A stretch of DNA of 35,620 bases from RGIG3513 sp045658985 (GCA_045658985.1 JAZOWC010000048.1:1-35620), one strand, 5' to 3'; positions 8,192 to 16,349 are shown, counted from the first letter of the stretch. The notes: a model not told the origin generated them from the letters alone. Numbers and translations: made by a program.

Positions 8192-8443
8192 TTGAGGTGG
8201 AATGTAGACGAGCGGAGCGTGCGGCTGGCGATGTATATCTGCGACACGGGTGCGACCGTTCGCGCGGCGGCAAAAAAGTTCGGGATATCCAAATCCACGG
8301 TGCACAAGGACGTGACGACCCGTCTGCGTGAGGTGGACAAAAATCTGTATGAAAAAACCGCGGGCATACTCAAAAAGAACAAAGACGAGCGCCACCTGCG
8401 GGGCGGAGCGGCGACCAGAGCCAAGTACAAAAACGGAGAATAA
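8192..8443 (+). CDS. spoIIID: Sporulation transcriptional regulator SpoIIID
   Basis: 83-residue DNA-binding protein that acts in the mother cell during sporulation. It activates and represses sigma-E genes and contributes to the switch to sigma-K. The helix-turn-helix (TVRAAAKKFGISKSTVHKDV) and the C-terminal basic motif RHLRGGAATRAKYK agree closely with Bacillus SpoIIID, and the length is close to the usual 80-95. The start is TTG at 8192, with AAAGAGGTGG five bases upstream; no ATG or GTG fits better. It stands alone between the divergent ABC gene and the aromatic operon. Its presence is the best evidence that the source organism forms endospores. Confidence 0.93.
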   Translation: MRWNVDERSVRLAMYICDTGATVRAAAKKFGISKSTVHKDVTTRLREVDKNLYEKTAGILKKNKDERHLRGGAATRAKYKNGE

Positions 8444-8482
8444 GCGGGAAGAAACCCAAGAAATATTTTTTCAAAAAACCTA

Positions 8483-8511
8483 TTGACAGACAAAAATCAC
8501 GGTGCTATAAT
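8483..8511 (+). promoter_or_regulatory. Consensus sigma-A promoter of the aromatic amino acid operon
   Basis: A perfect -35 TTGACA (8483-8488), exactly 17 bases, and a perfect -10 TATAAT (8506-8511). Transcription should start near 8518, giving a leader of about 220 bases before aroF. A consensus promoter fits an operon controlled after initiation, by attenuation. Confidence 0.92.
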
Positions 8512-8539
8512 CTGTCCAAACTTGATTCGGAGCGACAAT

Positions 8540-8635
8540 ATGAACACATTCCGTTTTGCAGCTGAATACTTTTATAGCTTTACCTGCTTTTATTTTGGTA
8601 AGGCTTGTTTGCGTTCGGCTGGAACAGGTGAGTGA
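8540..8635 (+). CDS. Aromatic-rich leader peptide (31 aa) of the shikimate/Phe/Tyr operon
   Basis: A 31-codon ORF beginning ATG 8540, with GGAG seven bases upstream and TGA at 8633-8635. It begins 22 bases after the expected transcription start. It contains six Phe and three Tyr codons. Seven of the ten codons from 8567 to 8596 are aromatic (Y-F-Y-S-F-T-C-F-Y-F), far above chance. No Trp codon is present, which matches an operon that carries pheA and tyrA and no trp genes. The peptide probably has no function after synthesis; its translation reports charged tRNA-Phe and tRNA-Tyr levels to the attenuator. It is too short for usual gene callers. Confidence 0.85.
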   Translation: MNTFRFAAEYFYSFTCFYFGKACLRSAGTGE

Positions 8636-8665
8636 GTGTTCGGGATATAATACACAGATACCGAC

Positions 8666-8702
8666 AATCCTCCGCAGCCTGACGCTGCGGGGGATTTTTT
8701 TA
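8666..8702 (+). terminator. Attenuator terminator upstream of aroF
   Basis: A 13-bp stem (8666-8678 with 8684-8696, one G-U), five-base loop CTGAC, and seven consecutive T at 8695-8701. It lies 40 bases before the aroF start, inside the operon leader, so it can only act as a regulated terminator. Confidence 0.92.
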
Positions 8703-8741
8703 TTGTCACAAATTAACGGATATACAAAGGAGAGAACAACA

Positions 8742-9746
8742 ATGGTAGTCATCCTCAAAAACAATCACGATCAGCAGCAGCTGAGCAATCTGGTGTCCTG
8801 GCTGTCGGCCAAAGGCATCTCGGTACACACCACCGTGGGCGCAACACAGACCATTCTGGGACTTGTGGGCGATACATCACATCTGGATATTGATCTTATT
8901 TCTGCCCTTGATATAGTCGAGGCGGTGCGCCGCGTGCAGGAGCCCTATAAGAACGCCAACCGCAAGTTCCATCCTCAGAACACGGTCATAGAGGTGGGCA
9001 ATACCCGAATCGGCGACGGCAGCCTGACCCTCATCGCAGGCCCCTGCTCGGTAGAGAGCGAGGAGCAGATCTGTGAGATCGCACAGAAGGTCAAAGCCTC
9101 GGGCGCCAACCTGCTCCGCGGCGGAGCCTTCAAGCCCCGTACCTCCCCCTATTCATTTCAGGGTATGCGGCAGGAGGGCCTGCGCCTGCTGTCGCTGGCC
9201 AAGAAGCTGACAGGTCTGCCCGTTGTTACCGAGATAATGGATCTGTCACAGCTGGAGCTGTTTGACGACGTGGATATTATTCAGGTGGGTGCCCGCAATA
9301 TGCAGAACTTCGAGCTGCTCCGCGCCCTCGGCGCTACCCGAAAGCCCATCCTCCTCAAACGCGGTCTCAGCTCCACCTACGAGGAGCTGCTCATGAGCGC
9401 CGAGTACATTATGGCAGGGGGCAACGAGCAGGTGATCCTCTGCGAGCGCGGCATACGCACCTTTGAGAGCTACACCCGCAATACGCTGGATATTTCGGCA
9501 GTGCCCGTGCTCAAGCAGCTGTCACATCTGCCCGTGGTCATCGACCCCAGCCATTCGGCTGGCAAAAACGAGCTTGTGGATCCTCTGTCCTGCGCCGCCG
9601 TAGCAGCGGGCGCCGACGGACTGATTATCGAGGTGCACAACGATCCTCCCCATGCCCTCTGCGACGGCCCCCAGTCCATCCGTCCCGAAGCCTTCGACAA
9701 GCTGGCTCATAAGCTGAGACGGGTCAAAGAAATCTGCAATCTGTGA
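8742..9746 (+). CDS. aroF: 3-deoxy-7-phosphoheptulonate (DAHP) synthase
   Basis: Condenses phosphoenolpyruvate with erythrose 4-phosphate, the committed first step of the shikimate pathway. The 334-residue protein has an N-terminal ferredoxin-like regulatory domain (about 1-70, VVILKNNHDQQQLSNLVSWL) and a KDO8P-synthase-like TIM barrel. This is the AroA type I-beta layout known from Thermotoga, where the extra domain gives Phe/Tyr feedback. Barrel motifs include IAGPCSVES, LRGGAFKPRTSPYSFQG, LKRGLSST, the metal His in IDPSHSAGK and the Asp in CDGPQS. ATG 8742 is chosen over longer frames because AAAGGAGAG lies upstream and the longer frame would run through the attenuator. First structural gene of the operon. 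The flux-controlling enzyme is thus governed twice: by attenuation and probably allosterically. Confidence 0.96.
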   Translation: MVVILKNNHDQQQLSNLVSWLSAKGISVHTTVGATQTILGLVGDTSHLDIDLISALDIVEAVRRVQEPYKNANRKFHPQNTVIEVGNTRIGDGSLTLIAGPCSVESEEQICEIAQKVKASGANLLRGGAFKPRTSPYSFQGMRQEGLRLLSLAKKLTGLPVVTEIMDLSQLELFDDVDIIQVGARNMQNFELLRALGATRKPILLKRGLSSTYEELLMSAEYIMAGGNEQVILCERGIRTFESYTRNTLDISAVPVLKQLSHLPVVIDPSHSAGKNELVDPLSCAAVAAGADGLIIEVHNDPPHALCDGPQSIRPEAFDKLAHKLRRVKEICNL

Positions 9747-9756
9747 GGTAAGCATT

Positions 9757-10590
9757 ATGACAATAGGAATAATCGGACTGGGTCTCATCGGCGGCTCAAT
9801 GGCAAAAGCCATCAAGCTCCACACGGGCCATACCGTGCTGGGCATCGACACAGACCCCGAGACCATGACTCTGGCAGGCTTGTCGGGCAGTATAGACGGC
9901 GAGCTGAGCGACGATGAGCTGAAAAACTGCGATCTTGTTATGGCGGCGCTGACACCCCGAACCCTGCTGCGGGTAATGGAGCAAAAAGCACCCCATATGG
10001 GCGGCACGCTGTTTGTCGATCTGTGCGGAATCAAGCGGTACGTCAGCGAGCCGCTGAGCAGGCTGGCCCAAAAGCACGGCTTTGACTACGTGGGCGGCCA
10101 TCCCATGGCGGGCAAGGAGGTCAGCGGCTTTCACAATGCCTCAGCCGCGCTGTTTGAGGGCGCGTCCATGATCCTCACCCCTAACCACGACAGCCGCGCC
10201 GACACTCTGGAGTGGCTCAAGAACTTCTACCTGTCCGTCGGCTTCGGTACGGTCACCTTTTCCAACATAGACGAGCACGACCGCATCATAGCCTACACCT
10301 CCCAGCTTGCCCACATCACCTCCAACGCCTACATCAAGTCCCCCACGGCGCAGATGCATATGGGTTTTTCGGCAGGCAGTTACCGCGACCTGACCCGCGT
10401 TGCACGGCTGGACGAATGCATGTGGACAGAGCTTTTTATGGGAAACCGTGATTATCTGCTTGACGAACTGCGGGTATTGGTGGATAATTTAAGTGACTAC
10501 CTCAAAGTTCTGGAAGAGGGCGATGAGGAAAATATGATACGGCTTCTGCGCCGCGGCAGGGAGCTGAAGGAAACTGCGGGAGGAAACTGA
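9757..10590 (+). CDS. tyrA: Prephenate dehydrogenase
   Basis: Oxidatively decarboxylates prephenate to 4-hydroxyphenylpyruvate using NAD(P)+, the tyrosine branch. 277 residues: a Rossmann nucleotide-binding domain with GLGLIGGS at the N-terminus, the prephenate-site motif GGHPMAGKE containing the catalytic His, and a helical C-terminal domain with SQLAHI. There is no ACT domain, so direct allosteric control by tyrosine through that module is not expected. Asp in GIDTD after the second beta strand suggests NAD+ preference. It starts 10 bases after aroF with GTGAGGT upstream and ends one base before the aroB start codon. Confidence 0.95.
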   Translation: MTIGIIGLGLIGGSMAKAIKLHTGHTVLGIDTDPETMTLAGLSGSIDGELSDDELKNCDLVMAALTPRTLLRVMEQKAPHMGGTLFVDLCGIKRYVSEPLSRLAQKHGFDYVGGHPMAGKEVSGFHNASAALFEGASMILTPNHDSRADTLEWLKNFYLSVGFGTVTFSNIDEHDRIIAYTSQLAHITSNAYIKSPTAQMHMGFSAGSYRDLTRVARLDECMWTELFMGNRDYLLDELRVLVDNLSDYLKVLEEGDEENMIRLLRRGRELKETAGGN

Positions 10591-10591
10591 T

Positions 10592-11647
10592 ATGAGCTCT
10601 TGTGTCACCGTAAGAACGGGCAAAGAGTACAACGTATATATAGGTTCGGGACTGATTGAAGAATCGGGAGCGCGTATCAAGGCGCTGCTGCCCTCTGCCC
10701 GTGCTGCCCTTATCACCGACTCCAACGTAGCACCTCTGTACGCTCAGCGTGTGCAAAACAGTCTGGAGGCTGCGGGGATCGACTCGCGTGTGTTTGTCCT
10801 GCCCGCAGGTGAGCAGAACAAGCGGCTGAGCACGGTTGAGAACATACTCGAGTGGCTGGCACAGCAGGGTTTTTCGCGTTCCGATTGCATCGTTGCTCTC
10901 GGCGGCGGAGTGGTAGGGGATATGGCAGGCTTTGCCGCCGCCGTGTACCTCAGAGGGATCAGCTACGTGCAGATGCCCACGACCTTGCTTGCCGCTGTGG
11001 ATTCCTCGGTGGGCGGCAAAACCGGTGTGGACCTCAGCGCAGGCAAGAACCTTGCAGGCGCATTCAAACAGCCCGAGCTGGTGCTCTGCGACACCGACAC
11101 ACTCAAAACTCTGCCCGCTCACGAGACAGCCGACGGTATGGCCGAGGTCATCAAATACGGCGTGCTTTTTGACGGAGACTTGTTTGAGACTCTGGAACGG
11201 GGCGAAATTTCCGATCTGCCCCATATTATTACCGAGTGCGTCTCGCTGAAAGCCCACATAGTGGAAGCAGACGAGCTGGAGCAGAATGAGCGCAAGCTGC
11301 TCAATCTGGGCCATACTCTGGGCCACGCGGTTGAAAAATGCAGTAACTTTGAGATAACCCACGGTCACGCCGTAGCTATCGGCATGGCGTATATCGCCCG
11401 TGCGGGAGAAAAACTCGGCATCACAGACACGGGGGTTGCATCACGGATAGAAAACTGCCTGCGCAGACACTCTCTGCCCACTGCCTGCGATTTTGATGCC
11501 GACAGGCTGGCAGCTGCCGCCATGTCGGACAAAAAACGCTCGGGGGACACCATCACGCCGGTGCTGGTCAAAAACATCGGTGAATGCCTCCTCAAAAAAA
11601 TCCCCCTGACCGAGCTGCGCTCCTACGCAGAGCAGGGGAGGGGATAA
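10592..11647 (+). CDS. aroB: 3-dehydroquinate synthase
   Basis: Converts DAHP to 3-dehydroquinate with NAD+ and a divalent metal, the second shikimate step. 351 residues, normal for the family. Visible motifs are the NAD-binding GGGVVGDMAGFAA, the substrate segment MPTTLLAAVDSSVGGKTGVD, and the metal ligands Glu in MAEVIKYGV, His in LGHTLGHAVE and His in THGHAVAIGM. The ATG lies one base after the tyrA stop, with GGGAGG ten bases upstream, so translation is probably coupled. aroA follows two bases after the stop. Confidence 0.96.
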   Translation: MSSCVTVRTGKEYNVYIGSGLIEESGARIKALLPSARAALITDSNVAPLYAQRVQNSLEAAGIDSRVFVLPAGEQNKRLSTVENILEWLAQQGFSRSDCIVALGGGVVGDMAGFAAAVYLRGISYVQMPTTLLAAVDSSVGGKTGVDLSAGKNLAGAFKQPELVLCDTDTLKTLPAHETADGMAEVIKYGVLFDGDLFETLERGEISDLPHIITECVSLKAHIVEADELEQNERKLLNLGHTLGHAVEKCSNFEITHGHAVAIGMAYIARAGEKLGITDTGVASRIENCLRRHSLPTACDFDADRLAAAAMSDKKRSGDTITPVLVKNIGECLLKKIPLTELRSYAEQGRG

Positions 11648-11649
11648 TT

Positions 11650-12903
11650 ATGGATATCCGTATCCGTCCCGCCTGCCTCAGCGGCAGCGTTGCCGCAATA
11701 GCATCCAAATCGGATGTACACAGACTTATGATATGCGCGCTGCTGTCGGGCAGCCCCGTTACCGTACAGGGTGTGTCACGCAGCGATGATATAGACGCCA
11801 CCGCAAGATGCATCACGGCGCTGGGCGCGCGAGTGGAGTTTGAGGGCAGAGACTGCACGGTCACTCCGCCCGCAAGCTTTCCCCGGCACGCCCTGCTGGA
11901 TTGCGGCGAGAGCGGCTCCACCCTGAGATTTCTGCTGCCCGTGGCCGCCGCAATCTGCGGCAGCGCCGATTTTTCGGGAGCGGGCAGACTGCCCCTGCGC
12001 CCAATAGGCGAGCTCAAGGAGACTATGAGCGACAACGGCGTTGAGTTCTCTGCATCAAAGCTGCCGTTTTCTGTTAATGGCAGGCTGAGAGCGGGAGTAT
12101 ATACCCTGCCGGGCGACGTCAGCTCCCAGTACGTATCGGGATTGCTGATGGCTCTGTCGGTGGTCTCGGGCGAGAGCCATGTGGTTCTCTCCTCACCTCT
12201 GCAGTCGGAGTCTTACGTCAATATGACACTCTCCACCTTACGGCTGTTCGGCGCGGATGTGACAAAATCCGACAACAGGTATATAATAAACGGCAAGGAC
12301 AAACTTTGCGCCCCCTGCGCTGTCAAAGCCGACGGCGACTGGTCCAATGCCGCATTCTTCCTCGCCGCGGGGGCGCTGGGCGGCACAGTCAGGGTCACGG
12401 GACTGGATATCAATTCCAATCAGGGTGACAAAAAGGTGCTGGACGCGCTCACTCGCTTCGGCGCTCGGGTACACACCGATGCAGAGGGAATCACCGTCAG
12501 CGGCGGTCAATTGCGCGGCTGCACCGTAGACCTCAAAGATACCCCCGATCTGCTGCCCGTGCTGGCGGTAGTGGCGGCCTTTGCCGAAGGTGAGACAGTA
12601 TTCACGGGCGGCGCACGACTCAGGCTCAAAGAGAGCGACCGTCTGGAGACTACCCGCGCTATGATCGAATCTCTCGGCGGCAAAGCCGAGGTTCTGCCCG
12701 ACGGCATCACGGTATACGGAACGGGGCTTCGGGGCGGCATAGCCGATGGCGCGGGCGACCACAGAATAGTAATGGCAGCCGCTATAGGCGGCAGCTTTGG
12801 CAAGACCGATACCACCGTGACGGGCGTGCAGGCGGTCAACAAATCTTATCCCGATTTCTTTTCCGATCTCAGGGACTTGGGAGGCAAAATATATGGCATC
12901 TGA
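11650..12903 (+). CDS. aroA: 3-phosphoshikimate 1-carboxyvinyltransferase (EPSP synthase)
   Basis: Transfers the enolpyruvyl group from phosphoenolpyruvate to shikimate 3-phosphate, step six of the pathway. 417 residues forming the two-domain inverse alpha/beta barrel. The N-terminal Lys appears in AIASKSDVHR, followed by the phosphate-binding CGESGSTLRFLLP, SSQYVSGLLMAL, the LKESDRLE motif and the C-terminal VNKSYPDFF. ATG 11650 is chosen because GGGGAGGGGA precedes it. The frame open further upstream overlaps aroB and has no ribosome site. It overlaps the aroC start by 11 bases. Confidence 0.96.
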   Translation: MDIRIRPACLSGSVAAIASKSDVHRLMICALLSGSPVTVQGVSRSDDIDATARCITALGARVEFEGRDCTVTPPASFPRHALLDCGESGSTLRFLLPVAAAICGSADFSGAGRLPLRPIGELKETMSDNGVEFSASKLPFSVNGRLRAGVYTLPGDVSSQYVSGLLMALSVVSGESHVVLSSPLQSESYVNMTLSTLRLFGADVTKSDNRYIINGKDKLCAPCAVKADGDWSNAAFFLAAGALGGTVRVTGLDINSNQGDKKVLDALTRFGARVHTDAEGITVSGGQLRGCTVDLKDTPDLLPVLAVVAAFAEGETVFTGGARLRLKESDRLETTRAMIESLGGKAEVLPDGITVYGTGLRGGIADGAGDHRIVMAAAIGGSFGKTDTTVTGVQAVNKSYPDFFSDLRDLGGKIYGI

Positions 12904-13987
12904 ACTGGGCAAAAAACTCAAGATCTCGGTATTCGGTCAGTCTCACGGCAAAGGCATTGGCGTTGTCGTGCAGGGTCTGCCTGCAGGCGAGAGGGTGGAT
13001 ATGGACGAGCTTATGGCTTTTATGTCCCGACGCGCGCCGGGTCAGAACTCTATGACCACCGCCAGACGTGAAAAAGACGAGCCAAAGTTCCTCTCAGGTC
13101 TGGAAAGCGGCGTCACCTGCGGCTTTCCCCTTTGCGCCGTTATCGAGAATACCGATACACGCTCGGGCGACTATGCAGGATTCACCCTCACGCCCCGCCC
13201 GGGTCACGCCGATTATACCGCTCGTGTCCGCTACGGCGACAGTGTGGATATGCGCGGCGGTGGCCATTTTTCGGGCAGGCTGACAGCGCCTTTGTGCGTA
13301 GCCGGCGGCATCGCCAAGCAGATTCTTGCCCGCCGCGGTATATATATAGGTGCACACCTCAAAGCCGCAGGGGGCGTGACCGATGACAGCTTCCCCCTGC
13401 ATCCCACCGCAGAACTGTTTGACGCAATAGCCAAAAAATCACCCGCCGTCATAAACGACACGGCAGGGGAGAAAATGCGCCGGAAGATCGAGCAGGCGAG
13501 AGAAGAGCTTGATTCGGTGGGCGGCGTTGTTGAGTGCGCCGTTATCGGTATGCCTGCAGGCGTAGGCGATCCTATGTTTGACGGAGTGGAGAACAGACTG
13601 GCTCAGGCGCTGTTCGGCATCCCTGCCGTCAAGGGCGTGGAGTTCGGCGCGGGATTTGCCGCCGCCGATATGCGCGGCAGCGAGTGCAACGACGCCTTTT
13701 CAGTCGAGGATGGGCGTGTGGTCACCCTGACCAACAACTGCGGCGGCATTCTGGGCGGCATTACGGATGGTATGCCGCTGGTGTTCCGCGCGGCTTTCAA
13801 ACCTACCCCCTCTATAGGCAAAAAACAGCAGACGGTCAACATCCATACTCTTGAGCCTGCCGAACTTGAGATCGGCGGCAGACACGACCCCTGCGTTGCC
13901 GTCCGCGCCGTGCCCGTAGTAGAGGCGGTTGCCGCTATTGTAATACTGGATATGCTTTTGGAGGATGAGACAGATGGATCTCTCTGA
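12893..13987 (+). CDS. aroC: Chorismate synthase
   Basis: Eliminates phosphate from EPSP to form chorismate, using reduced FMN as a catalytic cofactor; last common step. 364 residues, full length. Signatures are GQSHGKGIGVVVQGLPAG (first catalytic His), RRAPGQNSMTTARREKDEP, GHFSGRLTAPLCVAGG and RHDPCVAVRAVPVVEA. The start overlaps the end of aroA, with GGGAGG about ten bases upstream, and its 3' end overlaps pheA by 14 bases. The tight packing implies coupled translation. No separate flavin reductase gene is present, so it depends on a reductase encoded elsewhere. Confidence 0.96.
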   Translation: MASELGKKLKISVFGQSHGKGIGVVVQGLPAGERVDMDELMAFMSRRAPGQNSMTTARREKDEPKFLSGLESGVTCGFPLCAVIENTDTRSGDYAGFTLTPRPGHADYTARVRYGDSVDMRGGGHFSGRLTAPLCVAGGIAKQILARRGIYIGAHLKAAGGVTDDSFPLHPTAELFDAIAKKSPAVINDTAGEKMRRKIEQAREELDSVGGVVECAVIGMPAGVGDPMFDGVENRLAQALFGIPAVKGVEFGAGFAAADMRGSECNDAFSVEDGRVVTLTNNCGGILGGITDGMPLVFRAAFKPTPSIGKKQQTVNIHTLEPAELEIGGRHDPCVAVRAVPVVEAVAAIVILDMLLEDETDGSL

Positions 13988-15110
13988 CATCAGAAAAAAG
14001 ATCGACGATATAGACCAAAGGCTCCTGCCGCTGTTTTTGGAGCGGATGCAGGTGTCCGCCGAGGTGGCTGCGTACAAAAAAGCCAATAACCTCCCCGTGC
14101 TCAACAAACAGCGTGAGCGCGATATTCTCAAATGGGTGCGCTCCGAGAGCGGCGATATGGAGTTGTACGCCGACAGACTGTACAATACTATTTTTGAACT
14201 GAGCCGCGCGTATCAGGACGAGCTGCTCGCAGGAGCATCGCCCCTGACTCAGGAGATAGAAGCAGGTCTGCGCTACCGTGATGAGCCATTCCCCACCTCG
14301 GGCAGGATAGCCTGCCAGGGTGTGGAGGGCGCTTATGGGCAGATGGCGGCGGACAGAATGTTCCCCAGAGGGGATCTGACCTTTATGCGTACCTTTGAGG
14401 GCGTGTTTGACGCCATTGAGTCGGGACTGTGCGATTTTGGCGTGTTGCCTATCGAAAACAGCTCCAACGGCTCGGTCAGGATGACCTATGACCTGCTCCG
14501 CACCAAAAACGTCCGAATAATCCGCTCCGAGCGTCTGTGCATCCGTCATCAGCTGCTGGCAAAACCCGGCACCAAGCTGTCCGATATCACCGAGATACAT
14601 TCTCACGAGCAGGCGCTGGGTCAGTGCAGCAGATTCATCAAAAGTCTGGGCGCAGGTGTCAAAGCCGTGCCCTGCCTCAATACAGCCATTGCGGCAGAAT
14701 ATGTGGCAAAGAGCGGACAGGCCATTGCCTGCATAGCATCTGCAGGCGCAGGCGAACTTAACGGACTGGTGCCTATTGCTGACAGTATTCAGGACAGCGA
14801 CAACAACTACACCCGATTCATATGCATCGCCCGTGACACCCGTATCTATGCAGGTGCCGACCGTATCAGCCTTATTCTCACCTGCCGGCACAAGCCGGGC
14901 GCCCTCTATGAGATTCTTGCCAAGCTTGCCGCCGTGGGCATCAACCTCATCAAGCTGGAAAGCTGCCCTCTGGCAGGCAGCGACTTTGAGTTCGTGTTCT
15001 TCTTTGACCTTCAGGCCAGCGTGATGGACGAGCGCACCATTGCCGTGCTGCAGTCTATCGAGCGCAGCTGCGAGAGCTTTATCTTCCTGGGCAACTATCG
15101 GGAGGCCTGA
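13974..15110 (+). CDS. pheA: Bifunctional chorismate mutase / prephenate dehydratase (P-protein)
   Basis: Rearranges chorismate to prephenate and then forms phenylpyruvate. 378 residues: AroQ-type chorismate mutase (about 1-85; DIRKKIDDIDQRLLPL, Arg in FLERMQVS, YKKANNLPV, NKQRERDIL); prephenate dehydratase (about 110-285; QGVEGAYG, FGVLPIENSSNGSV, the YTRF catalytic motif); ACT regulatory domain (297-375; HKPGALYEILA). The ACT motif is ESCP (329-332) where many P-proteins have ESRP. The ATG at 13974 is preferred over the one nine bases earlier because GGAGG is eight bases upstream of the former and abuts the latter. The mutase domain also supplies prephenate to TyrA, which has no mutase of its own. 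Confidence 0.95.
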   Translation: MDLSDIRKKIDDIDQRLLPLFLERMQVSAEVAAYKKANNLPVLNKQRERDILKWVRSESGDMELYADRLYNTIFELSRAYQDELLAGASPLTQEIEAGLRYRDEPFPTSGRIACQGVEGAYGQMAADRMFPRGDLTFMRTFEGVFDAIESGLCDFGVLPIENSSNGSVRMTYDLLRTKNVRIIRSERLCIRHQLLAKPGTKLSDITEIHSHEQALGQCSRFIKSLGAGVKAVPCLNTAIAAEYVAKSGQAIACIASAGAGELNGLVPIADSIQDSDNNYTRFICIARDTRIYAGADRISLILTCRHKPGALYEILAKLAAVGINLIKLESCPLAGSDFEFVFFFDLQASVMDERTIAVLQSIERSCESFIFLGNYREA

Positions 15111-16349
15111 ATGAAAAAATACGGACTTCTTGGCAAAAAACTCGGTCACAGCTACTCTGTGCCCATCCATCACGCGCTGGGCAACGGCGAGTACAAGCTC
15201 TATGAGCGTCAGCCTCAGGAGATAGAGCAGCTGCTCTGTGACCCCGACCTCGGCGGGCTCAACGTGACCATCCCCTACAAGCAGGAGGTTATGCAGTATC
15301 TTGACTGTATCGACCCTGCAGCGCGGGAGATCGGCGCAGTCAACACGGTTGTGCGCCGAGGGGGCAGCCTCATAGGCTATAATACCGATCACATCGGCTT
15401 TTGCCGTATGCTTGAGCACAGCGGCATCTGCGTTGCTGGCAAAAAAGTCCTGGTGCTCGGCTCGGGCGGCGCGTCCAAAACCGCCGTTGTCTGCCTGCGC
15501 AGGCTGGGCGCAAGCTCGGTGACCGTCATCTCCCGAGAGGGCGAAAATAACTACCTGAATCTGAGCCGTCACAGTGATGCGCAACTGATCGTCAACTGCA
15601 CCCCCGTGGGTATGTACCCCGACACCCTCGTATCCCCCGTAGATCTTACCGAATTCCCCCTCTGCGAAGGCGTGGCCGATATGATATACAACCCCCTGCG
15701 TACCGCTCTGCTCATGCAGGCGGAAAGGCTGGGGATCAAAACCGCAGGCGGCCTGCTGATGCTGACGAGTCAGGCGGTGGCGGCGCACGAGCTGTTTTTT
15801 GACACCAAAGTTGAAGCAGGCACAGACCTGAGCCTTGCCTCTGCTCTGCGCCGCGACAGCGAAAATATCGTGCTTGTGGGTATGCCCGGAAGCGGCAAGA
15901 GCACGGTTGGCGCGGCTTTGGCGCGCCTTTCGGGCAGGAAAGCCGTGGAGATCGACGCACTCATCGCCCAAAAAGCAGGCAAAACCATCCCCGAGATATT
16001 TGCCTGCGATGGGGAAGATGCTTTCAGACGCCTTGAGAGCGACGTGCTTCGGGAAGAATGTAAAGAAAAAGGCAGAATTATAATAACCGGCGGCGGCGCG
16101 GTAACCAAAGCAGAAAATTACCCCGCACTGCACCAGAACGGCAAAATCTACGAGATAACCCGCGATATAAATGCTCTTGACACCGCGGGCAGACCGCTCT
16201 CAAAGGACGTTGACACACTCAGGCGTATGTACGAGGTGCGCCGCCCTATGTATGAGGCCTTCCGCGACGCGAGGGTTGCCAATGACGCCGCCCCCGAGCA
16301 GACCGCACAGGAGATTTGGAGGGATTTTTGTGAAAATACTGGTTATTAA
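15111..16349 (+). CDS. aroE-aroK: Fused shikimate dehydrogenase (AroE) and shikimate kinase (AroK)
   Basis: One 412-residue chain carrying two successive activities: NADPH reduction of 3-dehydroshikimate, then ATP phosphorylation of shikimate. AroE part about 1-245: substrate motif GHSYSVPIHH, catalytic Lys57 (NVTIPYK) and Asp93 (YNTDHIG), nucleotide loop VLGSGGASKTA, NCTPVGMYP. AroK part about 250-412: P-loop GMPGSGKST at 257-265, shikimate-binding EIDALIAQ, GGGAV and the lid Arg in AGRPL. No stop or frameshift lies between them, and neither half has a free-standing copy in the operon. The start follows the pheA stop directly, with GGGAGG seven bases upstream; its end overlaps aroQ by 20 bases. 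Fusion may channel shikimate, but this is inference. Confidence 0.94.
   Translation: MKKYGLLGKKLGHSYSVPIHHALGNGEYKLYERQPQEIEQLLCDPDLGGLNVTIPYKQEVMQYLDCIDPAAREIGAVNTVVRRGGSLIGYNTDHIGFCRMLEHSGICVAGKKVLVLGSGGASKTAVVCLRRLGASSVTVISREGENNYLNLSRHSDAQLIVNCTPVGMYPDTLVSPVDLTEFPLCEGVADMIYNPLRTALLMQAERLGIKTAGGLLMLTSQAVAAHELFFDTKVEAGTDLSLASALRRDSENIVLVGMPGSGKSTVGAALARLSGRKAVEIDALIAQKAGKTIPEIFACDGEDAFRRLESDVLREECKEKGRIIITGGGAVTKAENYPALHQNGKIYEITRDINALDTAGRPLSKDVDTLRRMYEVRRPMYEAFRDARVANDAAPEQTAQEIWRDFCENTGY

Larger units (their letters stand above)
8518..8702 (+). promoter_or_regulatory. Transcription attenuator of the aromatic operon (leader-peptide type)
   Basis: Four RNA segments can be paired by eye. 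Segment 1 (8559-8566) pairs with segment 2 (8614-8621) over eight base pairs with one G-U. Segment 2 extended (8611-8621) pairs with segment 3 (8675-8685) over ten of eleven positions. Segment 3 in its other state (8666-8678) pairs with segment 4 (8684-8696) as the terminator. Pairings 2:3 and 3:4 cross and exclude each other. A ribosome stalled at the aromatic codons 8567-8596 would cover segment 1 and leave segment 2 free to form the antiterminator. A ribosome reaching the stop at 8633 would cover segment 2 and let the terminator form. The pairings are read directly; the mechanism is inferred from classical enterobacterial attenuators. Confidence 0.82.

Noticed and set aside
8556..8741. N-terminal extension of aroF into the leader
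   Set aside because: The frame is open but would run through the attenuator terminator. ATG 8742 has a strong ribosome site and begins at the known domain boundary.
8518..8741. T-box riboswitch as the regulator of the aromatic operon
   Set aside because: No specifier loop and no T-box consensus (AGGGTGGNACCGCG-like) is present. The aromatic-rich ORF and competing helices explain the leader better.
13935..16133. 732-codon open frame on the minus strand across pheA and aroEK
   Set aside because: Antisense shadow of two clearly functional genes, with no ribosome site or recognisable domain.
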